Assembly: GCA_030849465.1 (NCBI GenBank)
Contig: JARVLF010000015.1
Span: forward strand, 2,232,001 to 2,296,000
Origin: Moesziomyces globuligerus
Taxonomy: Eukaryota > Basidiomycota > Ustilaginomycetes > Ustilaginales > Ustilaginaceae
Direction of reading: 5' to 3'
DNA length: 64,000 bases
The position numbers and the translations under genes are program-made. Positions within the stretch are counted from its first letter, which is position 1. Every line of letters begins with the position of its first letter. The notes under the pieces were generated by a model. It ran no database searches. It saw only the letters and a program-made list of their open reading frames with translations, and had not been told where the DNA came from. Shown here one piece after another: positions 49,002-63,096 of the stretch.

Positions 49002-50124
49002 ATGGAGTCTACTAAGGTCCCCGTCAAGCTCGCTCGCGTAAGCATCACCATCTCGAGCACATGATGCTCGTCATCCCGCCCAGACGGGCATGTCGTCACC
49101 TTCAGCCTCAGCAGCAGCAGGATCAATTGTACAAGCCGCATCGACAAAACCAGCAGCAGCAGCAGCAGCAGAATGTCCGACAGTATCCATGACTCTACAT
49201 TCAGCATGTCCAACTTCCACCAACGTATCAACCCGACGCCATCACATTGGACGACATCATGCGGAATTGCGGACGGGAGGGTGCCAAGCGATGGGATGGA
49301 ATGCAGCTGGTCGTGGCACTGCGATGCGCGGTCAGCATCGACATAGGACTGCGGCTGCTACCATCGGCAGCAGGAGCGTGGATACGTGTGCAGTGGACTA
49401 TGGACTGGCGCCGTGGTGGATGCTCACGGCCACATGCGTGGCACGAGTGCGGAACAGCATGGCTACCAGCCATCATTGCCTCACGTCCAAAACGCGCTGC
49501 AGATCTATGGTCCTCCTGCTTCATGTCCAACGTTCCGCGTCGATTGTTCGGGCCTCGATCGTGATGGCGTGGTAGGACTCGTCGACCATGCCGTCGCTGC
49601 ATCCGTCATCCGACCCCTTCCTATCACGTCAGACAGCGCCGAATGCGACCTTCTGACTATCAGTTCACGTTCCGTCCTAATGTGGGCGAAGTGCGCACAC
49701 CGATCCATCGCCGACCGTCAAAGTCAGATCGGCAACACTCAGGCTTCAGAGATCATGGGAGGGACCACCTGCTACATCCACATCATGCCGCGACACACAT
49801 TCCGACTGCTTCAGCTGCTGCTTCACCGACCGTTGCCGCTCTCTTCAACATGCTGCTGCGGCGAAGGTCGATGGAACACTTCTCAGCGATTGCACAGAAG
49901 GGCAGTCTCACTCACACGCATGTTGCTCTCTTGTTCATCCTTATCACCCACAGGTTACTAAGGTCCTCGGCCGTACCGGCTCGCGCGGTGGTATCATCCA
50001 GGTCCGCGTCGAGTTCATGGACGAGACCCGCCGATCGATCATCCGCAACGTCAAGGGCCCCGTCAAGCAGGACGACATCCTCGCCCTCCTCGAGTCCGAG
50101 CGTGAGGCCCGCCGACTCCGATAA
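49002..50124 (+). CDS. RPS28: 40S ribosomal protein eS28, two exons
   Basis: Small-subunit ribosomal protein near the mRNA exit and E site. Exon 1 is 49002-49037 ([12 protein letters not shown]) and exon 2 is 49954-50124 ([13 protein letters not shown] to EREARRLR), giving 68 residues, the normal length. The join is in phase, and the two halves match the universally conserved eS28 order ([48 protein letters not shown]). The donor is GTAAGC and the acceptor CACAG. The intron is 916 nt, far longer than the other introns in the window. Exon 1 is too short to be found by ORF length alone. Confidence 0.95.
49038..49953 (+). other. unusually long intron of RPS28 with coding-like sequence
   Basis: The intron contains a CAG run at 49151-49171. 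On the plus strand, successive frames read like pieces of a Gln/His/Pro-rich protein: [16 protein letters not shown], then [14 protein letters not shown], then [18 protein letters not shown], then [14 protein letters not shown]. They are broken by stops and frame changes. A decayed coding fragment is possible, but simple compositional chance cannot be excluded. Confidence 0.35.
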
Positions 50125-50677
50125 ATGGCTTGCACCCGTTCGCACTCTGTCTCGCCCTGATGCATCCGTCACCATGCTAGTTCAGCTGCCCGAGGTCGGA
50201 ACTCCACCTGGACACTGAAGTCGCTGGCATCTCGACCGTGCGATTTCTCTCTCGAATCGCACACATCAGTCAGCGAAGGCGCAGTGCGTTAGCAAGCTCC
50301 ACGTTCGGCAGTCCGATTTGGTCCCCAGAACCCTGTCGCTTCTCTTCCTGCGATTCCATCCCTATCTCTTCATCTCAATCCACCGCCCCGCAATTGGGTT
50401 GCAGGGGAAGGTGGCAGGGTCGTGTACAATCAGCAACCTCCACCGCACACATTCCCACACGCACTCGACATTCATCCACTTGCACTTGTATAGCCGACAG
50501 GCACTTTGCCTCGTCGCGCTCACGCAATCCAAAAGCTGTCTCCCGTCAGGGAGATGATTCTGATCCATCACACGACCGACTCATGGGTGGTTTGTGTATA
50601 CTCCGTGATCAGCGAGATCGGAGGAAGAGCTGCGCAGAATTGGATAGCACGCATGTCATTCTTAGAGTAGGTTGGAG
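50125..50677. other. convergent intergenic region
   Basis: 553 nt between the 3' ends of RPS28 and the UPF0303 gene. It probably holds 3' untranslated regions. No gene is seen. Confidence 0.4.
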
Positions 50678-51184
50678 CTAGACGTTGACTTTGAGGATCT
50701 GGCTGAGGGCGGTGATGATGAGGTTGTGGTCGTCTTGTTGCGCGAGGCCGGAAACGACGATGACGCCGACCGGACCAGCGGTCATGCCCTTGATTCGGAT
50801 GGGGAAAGCGCCGCCGTGTGCAGCGTAGTCTGGACCGAGGCCGTCGAGATCCTTGCCCTTGAGGAGGCGGTTGCGGCCGACGAGGAAGCTGGAGAGACCA
50901 AAGCGTCGGACGGTGTTGGTCTTCCTGGCGACCCAATCCCAGTTGTCCGCCGAGAGCTTACGCGGATTACCGACAGCGCACGAGAAGAGAGTGTGGCCCG
51001 AGAAGAGCGAGATGTTGACGACGATGCCGTCTGTGGTCTTGTCGAAGCGCTCGAGGAAGAGCGAGCGAATGAGCGAGCCGATCTCAAAGGCGGTGTCGTT
51101 GGTGAGCTCGGGCAGGACGAGCGTAGCCTCCTGCTTTTCGATGGCGGCGATCTGTTCGCGCAGAGCAACAGTAGCGCTATCCAT
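50678..51184 (-). CDS. UPF0303 family protein (YBR137W-like)
   Basis: 168 residues, the usual length for the family. The sequence shows the UPF0303 (haem-degrading HbpS-like fold) pattern: EKQEATLVLPELTNDTAFEI, VVNISLFSGHTLFSCAVGN, then DNWDWVARKTNTVRRFG, then PDYAAHGGAFPIRIKG, and GVIVVSGLAQQDDHNL near the end. The yeast relative YBR137W has been linked to the Get/Sgt2 tail-anchored protein machinery; the biochemical role is not settled. The ATG at 51184 gives the conserved start MDSATVALREQ; the extra upstream codons in the frame are leader. Confidence 0.9.
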   Translation of the reverse strand: MDSATVALREQIAAIEKQEATLVLPELTNDTAFEIGSLIRSLFLERFDKTTDGIVVNISLFSGHTLFSCAVGNPRKLSADNWDWVARKTNTVRRFGLSSFLVGRNRLLKGKDLDGLGPDYAAHGGAFPIRIKGMTAGPVGVIVVSGLAQQDDHNLIITALSQILKVNV

Positions 51185-53595
<2,411 letters not shown>

Positions 53596-54108
53596 TCACA
53601 GCCTTCTCGAGCAAACCAAAGCAGCGCGAAGCAGCCAACAGGCGAGTGCAATACAGCCGGGCCGATGGGCTTCACTTGGACCATATCCCGTGATTCCGGG
53701 CCACGTCTCGCAGTCCCTTTCACGTAAAAGGGGCTGGATGACGAACCTCGGCCCCATCGCGCACACGCCTCTCGATCCCCATGGTCGCATCTAGACATGT
53801 CGATTCCACGACAGTCTTGCCTCTGCATGGCCAACCTTGCTTCTCCACGTCTTGCTTTCGTACAACCCCATCCCCCTCACATCACCCCTGTCTTGCTCAT
53901 CCAACCTTGTCTCGTCTCGTGTGCTGGTACCATTGGTTTTTTTTCTCCTTTGCTCGTCGCGGTCGCAGCATGCGCCTCGTGTGAGCGTGATCTCAAACAT
54001 TCAACGAGCTCAGGCCAACCTTGTTGAGCCGACTGAGCGAACAGACACGGACATTTAGCTCGAGTGGATTGCTTGCAAGCTATTGGCGACAGAGGCGGTG
54101 GGGAGGGC
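53596..54108. other. convergent intergenic region between CDC42 and the E2 gene
   Basis: 513 nt of probable 3' untranslated sequence for both genes. A T run is at 53937-53945. No gene is seen. Confidence 0.4.
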
Positions 54109-56862
54109 CTAGCTCTTGGGGAGGAGAGAGCGGAGAGCGGTGAGGGTACGAGCGAGCATGATTCCGCCGCCCTTTGTCAAGCCCTGCACCGCCGAGTCGT
54201 CGTGCTGCTGATCCGCCGTCTCTGGCGTGGTCTGCATCAGTGCCTCTGCGCGATCGACGACCTTGCCAAGGTTACCTGCCTTGTGGTAGAAGAGCTCGAG
54301 CTCCTTCTTGAAGCCTTCTGGTGGATTCTCGAGCGCCCTCCTGACGAAACCGCGCGAGAGGATGTACGCCTTTTCGTTGTAGAGCTTGCTGTTGACCTTG
54401 CTCTCGTCCTTGCCCTTGAGCTTCTCGTACGCCGGTTCGGTAAAGTACGGTTCCCGAACCAAGACGAGCGCCTGGATCGAAACAAACACCTGCAACAACG
54501 AGCTCTTGCTCGGCGTCCAGTTCTCCTCGGCCACCCCGGACCACGTGCCCAGCACCGACAAACACACCTTGCCATCCTCGTACAGGTTGGGCGAGACGCG
54601 TCCGTGACCGTTGGTCCACGAGTGGAAATGCGCCACGGGCGGCTTGGTGGGGAACTCGTCGGTCAGCTGGAAATCCAGCAGGAACGGCGCATTCTCGTAC
54701 GGCGTCCCCTCGGAGCCGATGATCAACACCCGCAACAGATCGCTCCGGTCCTCGTAGGCGCGCACCAGGATCGTCTCGGGCAACGACGTCTGCAACACCT
54801 TCATCTCCTTCTGCAGACGCTTGAAGAACGCAGCGCCCGGCGCCACCGCAGGCCGCTTCGTGTAGAACGCATGCGAAGTGGGCGCACTCTCCAAGACGCT
54901 AAACTGGCTCCACTCGCTATCGCTGCTCGCCGCCGCCAGCTCCGACGGCGCAGACGGCTCGCCCGACCCGGCTTCCGTCGACGCAATCGCCTCGAGAGCC
55001 TCCGCCGCAGCGGTTGACCCGCTCGTGCCGTTCTGTGCCGACGCGGCAGCGGCGGCGGAGGAGACAGCTTCGAGATCCGGCGACGCCTCGACGCGCGCCT
55101 CCTCAGCAGCATCCTCGTCCTCCTCGCCAGTTGGCTTTTCGTCGAGATGGATCTCAGCGACCTCGGGCGCGGCGCCGCCGTCCGACATGTCTTCCCAGTC
55201 ATCGCCCGCTCCAGCGACCACCTCACCGTCCTGGTCTACCCACATATCCTCCTCGCCCGAGTCGTAGTCGTCATCGTCGTACATGTCGTAATCGCCGTGG
55301 CCGTCCATGTTCCAGGGGTCGTACACGTCGATATGGCCGCCTTCGTCTTCCATGGCATGCTCGTGCATGTTGAAGGACGAGTCTCCCAGGATCTGGAGCT
55401 GCTCCAGCTTGGCCACCGCGTGCCTGCCGCACGGTAGTCGGACCTGGCAAGTGCCATCGAGCAAGAGGTCTTCGACGGTGCCGTACCAGTCGATCTCGGC
55501 CGCCTCTGTGCCTGGGCGGCAGCGCTTGTTGGTGTCGCCCTGCAAGGGGACGAGGGTCATCTCGGCATTCATGAGGTCGTTCTGCATCTTGAGATCGGTG
55601 TAGTCGGGACGTGGATCGCCGACGGTTGGCAGGAAGGGCCCGGAAAAGCCAGTGGGCCGATCGGCGATCATGACCGAGTCGCCGCGATGCAGGCTGAAGA
55701 CGCTGTGATCCGGGCCCTGGACGTCGATCTCGAGCGAGGGCACCAGCTCGATCTCGGGCGGCTCGGAAAGGGGCTTGCGCAGCTCGGCGGTGCGCTCGAG
55801 CGGGTCCATCTTCTGGACCACGCGAGGAACGCCGGCGTGCTCGTCGGACTTCCAGTAGACCCAGTCGCCGGGCCAGGACTCGTGCTCGTCGAGGTTGACG
55901 TGGGGCACCATGTCGCGCGCCTTCTCCTTTGTGCGCGAGCCGTCGTGCCAGAGCACGTCGAGCTCGGTGTTGGACTCGATGATGGTCATGACGTCGACGG
56001 GCAGGCGCTCGCGGCCGTGGTAGGTGATTTTGGCGCCGTACTTGTCCTTGAGCTGCTGGTCGCGGAAGATGACGCGGTCGCCGATCTCGTGGTTGCGCTC
56101 TGCGAAGCTCTTGACAAGCGTGAGCTTGGTGAAGTCGGTATAGAGGGGTGAAGGTTTGGGTCGTTTCGCCTGCTGCTCCGGGGTGAGCTTCTGGTTGAGC
56201 GCGAGCCAGTTGACGTAGAGCACGGTCTGCTTGATCTCGACGATCGAGGCCTCGGTGAGCCCAAGCTGGATGAGGTTGAGACCGATGTCGTTCTCGTTCA
56301 TGACTTCCTTGGGGATCTTGCCGAGAAGCAGACGGCCGCCCATCTCGCAGACGCGGATCAGACGATCGTTGTCGGGGTTGGCGACCATGCCTTCTTCGAC
56401 GATGCCATCGATCTCGCCGATCCAGTCGTCGGCGATGACGAGATCGCCGTGGTTGAGGTGGTTGGCCTTGACGACGTCGTCTGCAGGTACGACGTGCTCG
56501 ATCTCCTCCCGGCTGAAGAGGTGCTGCAGTTTGAGCGTAGCCGAGGTGGATGTGACGACACCGGAGCCGGCATCGCCGAGCGAGCGCTTGCAGGTGGAGC
56601 CGACGGCAAAGATGCGGTCCTTGAGGTCGACATCGGCGGATTTGATGATCTCTCGATTGCCGGAGGGTAGCCAGAGGACGCCGTATTCGTCTTCTTTGAG
56701 TGCTCTGTCGAGGCCGGTCTTTGCGAAAGTGGAGGCGTCTGCGTCGATCTCGTCATGGAAGCACCTGGAGACCATGCCGACCTTGTGATCGGCGTCTCTG
56801 CCCACCTTGCGTGTGACGACATCGGCCCTGTAAAGGCGGATAGGGCGGGATGTTGTGGCCAT
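54109..56862 (-). CDS. UBE2O-type giant ubiquitin-conjugating enzyme
   Basis: 917 residues, a hybrid E2/E3 of the UBE2O family that in other organisms ubiquitinates orphan ribosomal and other basic proteins. The N-terminal two thirds hold SH3-like conserved blocks (RADVVTRKVGRDADHKVGM, GDLVIADDWIGEIDGIVEE, WPGDWVYWKSDEHAGVPRVV). An acidic stretch (YDMYDDDDYDSGEEDM) and a disordered Ala/Ser/Glu-rich linker follow. The UBC fold starts at about 672 (FKRLQKEMKVLQTSLP) and has HFHSW, then NLYEDGKVCLSVLGTW with the catalytic cysteine at 767, then FVSIQALVLVREPYFTEPAY. Start ATG at 56862. Its promoter is shared with RAV1. Confidence 0.93.
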   Translation of the reverse strand: MATTSRPIRLYRADVVTRKVGRDADHKVGMVSRCFHDEIDADASTFAKTGLDRALKEDEYGVLWLPSGNREIIKSADVDLKDRIFAVGSTCKRSLGDAGSGVVTSTSATLKLQHLFSREEIEHVVPADDVVKANHLNHGDLVIADDWIGEIDGIVEEGMVANPDNDRLIRVCEMGGRLLLGKIPKEVMNENDIGLNLIQLGLTEASIVEIKQTVLYVNWLALNQKLTPEQQAKRPKPSPLYTDFTKLTLVKSFAERNHEIGDRVIFRDQQLKDKYGAKITYHGRERLPVDVMTIIESNTELDVLWHDGSRTKEKARDMVPHVNLDEHESWPGDWVYWKSDEHAGVPRVVQKMDPLERTAELRKPLSEPPEIELVPSLEIDVQGPDHSVFSLHRGDSVMIADRPTGFSGPFLPTVGDPRPDYTDLKMQNDLMNAEMTLVPLQGDTNKRCRPGTEAAEIDWYGTVEDLLLDGTCQVRLPCGRHAVAKLEQLQILGDSSFNMHEHAMEDEGGHIDVYDPWNMDGHGDYDMYDDDDYDSGEEDMWVDQDGEVVAGAGDDWEDMSDGGAAPEVAEIHLDEKPTGEEDEDAAEEARVEASPDLEAVSSAAAAASAQNGTSGSTAAAEALEAIASTEAGSGEPSAPSELAAASSDSEWSQFSVLESAPTSHAFYTKRPAVAPGAAFFKRLQKEMKVLQTSLPETILVRAYEDRSDLLRVLIIGSEGTPYENAPFLLDFQLTDEFPTKPPVAHFHSWTNGHGRVSPNLYEDGKVCLSVLGTWSGVAEENWTPSKSSLLQVFVSIQALVLVREPYFTEPAYEKLKGKDESKVNSKLYNEKAYILSRGFVRRALENPPEGFKKELELFYHKAGNLGKVVDRAEALMQTTPETADQQHDDSAVQGLTKGGGIMLARTLTALRSLLPKS

Positions 56863-57658
56863 GGCGACAACGAATCTATGGAGCGCGTCGAGTCGATGCC
56901 GGGGAGATGGGTGTAGGGTGCGTCAGGATCGAGTGAGACCAGACGATGCTGCGATGTTATCGAGATGAGACGAAGGCGCAGAGGGGCAGCTCGACAAGTC
57001 AGCTGCGGATCCGTGAGAGCGGAGAGCAAGGCGCGGGTGATATGAGATGCGTGCGCCGGATCCAACCCACCTCGTTGCGCGGACGTAGAGGTGCTGGCGT
57101 GCGAGTGGTGTGAGCCCGAGCTTGCCAGCACTCGAAGTAGTGCGTGCTGGTTGCGAGAGGCTGCGTGCAGATCTGTCTGCTGAGGATGAAAGGGAAGAGG
57201 ATGGCCGAGTTGAAATGCGAGCCTCCGAGGCATGCGCGAGTGTTGCAGTCCGAGTGTGGCTCAGCCCTTCCATCGAGGCGCAGCGCACTTTGAGAAGGTC
57301 TTGAGTGTGCTCCCAGAAAGATTCACAGATTAGGGTTCAGCGTTGACCAACGGCAACTGAGACGGCCTAACACTCCCAAGTCGGCTCGCACGGTCGCACG
57401 GTATCGGAGCAGCTCTCGACTCTCGACGCCAGACCCTGGCCAAGCTTACTGAACGCGCACTCCACATGCAACACCTCGTGCCCTCCAAACCAACCGAACG
57501 ACTTCTCGGCACACCTTGTCTTCGCCATCATCCCATCGTCCGCACAGCAACTCCCGAGTCATGTTGTAAAACTTGCTCACATCACGCTTGCCTGCGCTCT
57601 CGTGCTCCGCGGCGAGCCCTTTCTCCGTCCTCGGCTGGTCCCATCGTGATCCGCCGCG
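56863..57658. promoter_or_regulatory. divergent promoter between the UBE2O-like gene and RAV1
   Basis: 796 nt between two divergent start codons. No repeat, RNA gene or distinctive motif is seen. The regulatory role is inferred from position. Confidence 0.4.
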
Positions 57659-60600
57659 ATGCTGTCTCAATCGCGGTCGGCGTCCTTCCCAAGACCCAGC
57701 CAGGTCATCCTCGGCACTGTGGCCTACAGTGATCATGCAGCTCCACAAAACGAGCACAGCGGTTCGAGAACACATCATGTCGTCTGCCTCGCTGGCAGGC
57801 AGGCTCGCGACAGTCTTACAGCACAGGCTAGCTTCGACCAGGTCTGCATCCTCTCCAGAGACCAACGCTTCGACCAGGCCCTCCCTTTCTGGGATGCATT
57901 CTCAGGATCCCAGGGAACAGATCGGTGCATCAACTGCATCGCCATCGGTCTCTCCGCCGATAACGACCAGATCCTGCTCGCGGCTGCCATGGACCACCGC
58001 GTCGCAGTCTGGTGCGCTCCGGCAACCGCTTCTTCTTCGTCGCGCAGATGGAAGGTCCACTCTACCCTGACAGTCCAGCAGGGCGTCTTGACTACGCTTG
58101 ACATCATCAATGGCCAGCTTCTGGCTGGATCCACAGACAGCCTCGCCCTCTGGCGACTCGACTCCTCTGATATCCCCATCTGGAGGCGCTTCTGGACCCG
58201 CTCCATTCCCGCGCCCATCGCTCTCGCCAAGTTTTCGCCCGACGGCACCACCATTGCAGCCCTCGCCCAAGGCGGCCAGAACATCCTCCTTTGGCAGTAC
58301 CAGCCGCGCTCAACCAGAGCTCCAGTGCTTCAGCAGCGCCTCTACCATGCACGACCTGTCGACTCTTTCGTTTGGAGGCAGCCGCCAGAACAAAACAGCC
58401 AGACCGACGTTCTCATCTCTTATGCGTCCGATGGCGTAGCGCGTATCTGGGGCCCGGTCATCGATGAACCAACACAACTCCGTCTTTGGTGCAGCGTCGA
58501 GGCTCCCGCCAATGCCACGACCAACAGCCATCGCAGCCAAGCATTCTACTTGGATCCCCATGTTCTGGCCGCTGCGCTGCGAACCAACCTCGGCATCCTG
58601 CAACGTGAAATGCAGATGCTGGACCTCGGCCTCGGCTCCTCCCAGCAGCTAGACGCACACAAAGCAGAAATGGATACCGACCTCAAAAGGACTCGTCTCC
58701 ATCGCCTCGAACAGCTCGCCAACGAAACCCCCGACATGCTCGTCTCATTCGAGTCCGACGGCATGATGACCGTGACCGCTGTCGCCAATATCGATCGACG
58801 TCCCCCAACGCTCCTGCAGGCCTTCACTGTTCTTCGCATTCCCTCGACTCTTCCCTCGAATCTAGGGTCGGTCTGCATGGCCAAAGTCCTCCCCCTCCAC
58901 GTGGCTCCGGACTCAGCCAGCACTGCGCCCATGGTAGTCTTGCATGTTCAGTTCACTGGAGGTCAATCGCTTGCCTATTCCATCAATCCCGCATCGTTCT
59001 TCGACGGGAGGGGCTCCGGCATCACACTCGACTCGTGCCATCCTTGCGGACCTCCCATCTCGCCTTCTGCTCCCACGCAGCCGAGGCGCATGCACACGGG
59101 CCGCATCGAAAGACTTTGCAGAACCGCCAACGGCAGACACCTCGTCAGCTCGTCCAACGCAGAGTCCGTTGGCTGGAGTCTCGCCGAATCCTCGTCCATC
59201 TCGACCGCCCAGCTGCACTCTATGGAGACCTTCCAGGCTGCCGTAGCTGTGGCACTCTCGTCGGACGCCTCGCTCAAAACTTTCGTATATGCTGACGGCG
59301 TCGGAATGATCCAAAGGACAGCAGATGGTGCCGAATTTCAATTTGCATGCGAGTCAGCCGTGCAACTCTTCATCATCGGCTCGCTCGATGGAGACGAAGC
59401 CCTGGTTGCAGTCTACGACACTGGCGCCACATCTCTGTGGAAGATCGAATCGAACAACGGCTTGCGTCTCGGTTCGAGACGTGATGCCCACCTCTTTGGA
59501 GACAAGTCGTCAGCTCGGCTGGCAATCGTGAAACCCGCAGCGAGCTCGCTCGGACAGAGCGGCGACATCGGCCTCGTCACCAGCGACACCACGGGACGCG
59601 TCCAAATCCTCAGCCTTCATGCGGATGTCAGTGGTGGTATTCGGTGGACAGTCAAAGCTTCATTCTCCGAAATGAACGCGCCGCCACAGCTCCTCAGCTG
59701 CAGCCCCGATGGTCTCATCGCACTCGTCTACCGCGACGACCAGGATGTACAGACGCTCGTTATTTTCAACCCCAAGACCGCGTCCTTCAACTCTGGCCGA
59801 GAGCATCGACAGACTTTTGACACGGATGAATGCGTCATCGCTCTGGACTGGTCGCCATCTGCAAAGTCCAGCGGTGCGCTGGCTCTGGTGTTCGAGCACC
59901 AGGTCCGCATCCTCTGTCCCGGGCGCATCTCGATGTTCGAAGAGGCCGACAGGGAGGCGCGGCCAAGATGGCAAGAGCTCGTTCGCCTGGATCTGCGCAC
60001 GTGTACACCGAGCTCCATACGCGCTGCTTGCTGGCTCGATGCAGAACAACTTGTCGTGGCATCAGGTTCAGTCCTGTACGTCTACGGACCATGGGTCCAG
60101 TCGAACTTGCAGGAGGCGGCCAAACACGAAACCAAACATCTCGCCGAGCTTCTCGCAGAGGTGGGTGGCCCCGTCGTCCAGTATCACCCGGCTTTCCTGC
60201 TTCAGTGTGCCTTCTGGAGCAAGATGGCACTGGCCAAGGCGATCATTGGCAACCTCGAGAGGGCCACTTCAGCATGCAGCACGCACGATGTCGCCGAGAC
60301 CTGGCAATACGAAGAGATCGCGATCCACGAGGTGCTCCAGGGCGATGCTGCCTCTCAAGCAGGCAAGACGGAGGCGGCAGGGGCACGACGAGATCGACCC
60401 ACTGTCTTTGACGACGACCAGGATTTCGATGCCGAAGCCTACGCGGATCCCTTTTCGGCTGCACGCATCGACAAGCTCGCCAGTCTCCTCAAGGAGATCC
60501 ATCCGCCTCACCTCACCCATGCCGACCTCGAGGCACTGATTAGCATGATCAAGACCATCAGCGAAGCAGTTCGCGAGCACAGGACAACGGATGCATCAGG

Positions 60601-62150
60601 CATCCGTTACTTCATTGCTCTGCGCCACGCTACGAATGGCCGACTGCCTGAGACAGCTGTCAAGGCGCAGCTAGGATATCGCGACTTCTCGTGGGCGCTG
60701 CACAGCGAAAACCAAGAGACGCTGGTGTCATGCATCGAGCAAGCCTACCACAACCGGTTCGACTGGTCGGCGGCACGAGCGACGGGCATCTTTTCGTGGC
60801 TCAAGAACCCGCAGCAGCTGCGGAGCCAGGCGGAAGCGGTGGCACGAGCGCAGTTCATGTCGAGCGAAGACCGCGATCCGGTGAAATGCTCGCTGCTCTA
60901 CTATGCGCTCGGCAAGAACAAGGTCGTGCAGGGGCTTTGGAGACAGGCGGTGTGGCATCCGGAGCAGAAGAAGATGCTCACCTTCCTTGCCAAAGACTTT
61001 GACGAGGAACGCTGGCGGACGGCGGCGCAGAAGAACGCGTTTGCGCTGCTCAGCCAGCGCAGGTACGAGTTCGCCGCGTCGTTCTTCATGTTGGGCGACA
61101 GCCTGAGAGATGCGGTCAACGTCTGCGCGCGGAACATGGACGATCTGCCGCTGGCAATCGCGCTGGCGAGGATCAAAGAGGGCGGAGACGAAGGGCCGGT
61201 ATTCAGGGAGTTGCTGCAGACAAGAGTTCTGCCGCTCGCGTTCGAGAGAGGCGATCGATGGATGGGGAGCTGGGCGTTCTGGATGCTCAAGCGCCGCGAC
61301 CTGGCGGTGCGGATGATCGTGGTAAGTCTACACATCAATCCGAGCTTTGACGACAGGAAGATGCGATAGACTAACGAGACTTTGTTCCATGCGACAGACG
61401 CCACTACGGGACTTGCTGACCGACGCGAGCGTGGCGAGTATCGTCAAGGCTGGTACGGCGTGCGGCGACGATAGCCACAACGATGCTGCGCTGGCGCTGC
61501 TGTTCTCTGAGCTGCGGTCCAAGTCGCTGCAGACGATCAAGGGGCTGTACGACATCCCCGAGAAGAAGATCTTTGACTTTGTGCTCAACACCAACACGGC
61601 GCTGTGTCGAATGGGCTGCCACGCTCTGGGGCTCAGTCTGTTGCGCAACTGGCAGTTCGAGCCGCCATCGGTCTCGAGTGGCACGGCGCTGTTTCACCGC
61701 GTGTCCAAGCACGATCTGCACACCCTCTCGCGTGTCGATGAGGCCATGCTCGACACCACGTCGCCCGAAAGCCAGACAGCTCAGACACTGCAGCGAACGT
61801 CGCAGATCGTGTCGCCACCCAGCAGCCCCAGAATGGCACGCAGACGCAGCAGCCTCCTCCAACGCCGATCGAGCATCATCAATGATCTCGACATCGCCAA
61901 CGCGTCCTCCACCTCGGCGACCGCACGTACGCACGAGGATGCAGCCCAGGTCCCCAACGGCCCTGCTCTCACCAACGGCGACCGAGGCTTGGCAGAGGAG
62001 CCAGCCCAACTCACCGCAGCCAAGACGGAAGCAGTCAAGGCAGAGGAGGCCCAGCCGAAAAAACAGGGCATCAGCATCTTCAAGAGCGCCGCAGCGAGCA
62101 ACAGCCAGCAGGGAGCTCAGGAATTCGACTTTGGCAGCTTCGGCTTCTAA
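57659..62150 (+). CDS. RAV1: RAVE complex subunit Rav1, two exons
   Basis: Rav1 is the scaffold of the RAVE complex that reassembles V-ATPase V1 onto Vo. Exon 1 is 57659-61321 and exon 2 is 61398-62150, 1471 residues. The 76-nt intron has donor GTAAGT, branch CTAAC and acceptor CAG, in phase between RMIV and TPLRDLL. The first ~800 residues show WD-like beta-propeller repeats (for example QTDVLISYASDGVARIWGP and RRMHTGRIERLCRTANGRHL). Residues about 830-1300 form the conserved Rav1 C-terminal helical domain: VVQYHPAFLLQCAFWSKM, FDWSAARATGIFSWLKN, KCSLLYYALGKNKVVQGLW, then AFALLSQRRYEFAASFFML. The tail is disordered. Unspliced, the frame would stop 15 codons into the intron. Confidence 0.92.
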
Positions 62151-62362
62151 TCACCTGCCTCCGATTCGCAATAGACGCTCTCTTATCACGGCGGGGTCTG
62201 GCGTCGCATTCGATGCGCAAGCGAAGAAGAGGGAGGAAGAGGAGTCAGACGTGACAGCATGTTCGCCCAGCTACATCACATGTGTGCATTGAAGGCTGAG
62301 AGAAAGACATTCCGCCAGTCTCGGGGGAAGGGGCCCAGTCTCGGGGAGAGGGTGAGGTTGAT

Positions 62363-62981
62363 TTAGTTGGCTTCGGGCGACTTGGCGATGTAGTCGATGG
62401 CTTGTTGGACGGTGGTGATGTTGTCAGCCTCCTCGTCGGGGATCTCCTGTTGTGCGTGCAGGGCGAAGCGGGGGAAAGCAGGGATGAGTGTGAGCAGTTG
62501 ATCAGATGAGCGTGGACATGTGGGGGAGAAGAGGGGGCAAAACGTACGATCGAGAACTCCTCCTCGATGGCCATGACGACCTCGACGGCGTCGAGCGAAT
62601 CCAAACCAAGGTCGGTGGTGAACGAGGCAGTAGTCGAAACCTACGCAGTGTGGTCACAAACATCAACAAAGCAAGACAGTCAGTCTCGCATGCGCGCAAG
62701 AGCACGGGGGCTGCGGAGCCCGGCGCCAACCGGCCGGACGCAAGGTGGTGGATGCAGCAACGAACCTTGGAGGGGTTGACCTTCTCGAAGGTCTTGAGGA
62801 CGTCGACGATGCGGGCCTCGATGTCGGACTTGGAGAGGCCTGCGGAGGCGGCGTAGAAGCGGACGGGGGCGAAGCGCGGGGCGACCATGGCCACACGGGC
62901 GGCGGGGGCGGCGCGGGCGACGGCCAGGGGAGCACGAGCGCGCACCAGCGAGGCGGCAGCGGTTCGGAGAGCGGCGACCAT
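62363..62981 (-). CDS. ACP1: mitochondrial acyl carrier protein, three exons
   Basis: Mitochondrial ACP (NDUFAB1 type) carries acyl chains in type II fatty-acid and lipoate synthesis and is part of complex I and the LYR-protein network. Exons are 62766-62981, 62548-62640 and 62363-62446, giving 130 residues. Introns are 125 nt (donor GTTCGT, acceptor TAG) and 101 nt (donor GTACGT, acceptor CAG), all phase 0. The first ~42 residues are Ala/Arg-rich with no acids, a mitochondrial presequence ending near RFYAASAGLSK. The core reads VLKTFEKVNPSKVSTTASF, then DLGLDSLDAVEVVMAIEEEF, with the phosphopantetheine serine at Ser87 in DSLD. The end is IDYIAKSPEAN. Exon 3 and the joins are not visible by simple ORF search. 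Confidence 0.94.
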
Positions 62982-63096
62982 TGTGGAGGTTGTGTGGATA
63001 GCACGAGAGGGCTGGAGTGAAAAGGGTGATGTGGTGGTGATGGCAGTGGTGGAGGTGATTGGAGGCGAGTCCGAGGCGATGGCGACGAATCCAAAA

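Noticed and set aside
49560..49665. Box C/D snoRNA in the RPS28 intron
   Set aside because: A TGATGG and a CTGA exist about 95 nt apart, but the C box deviates from consensus, there is no terminal stem and no clear D' or guide pairing.
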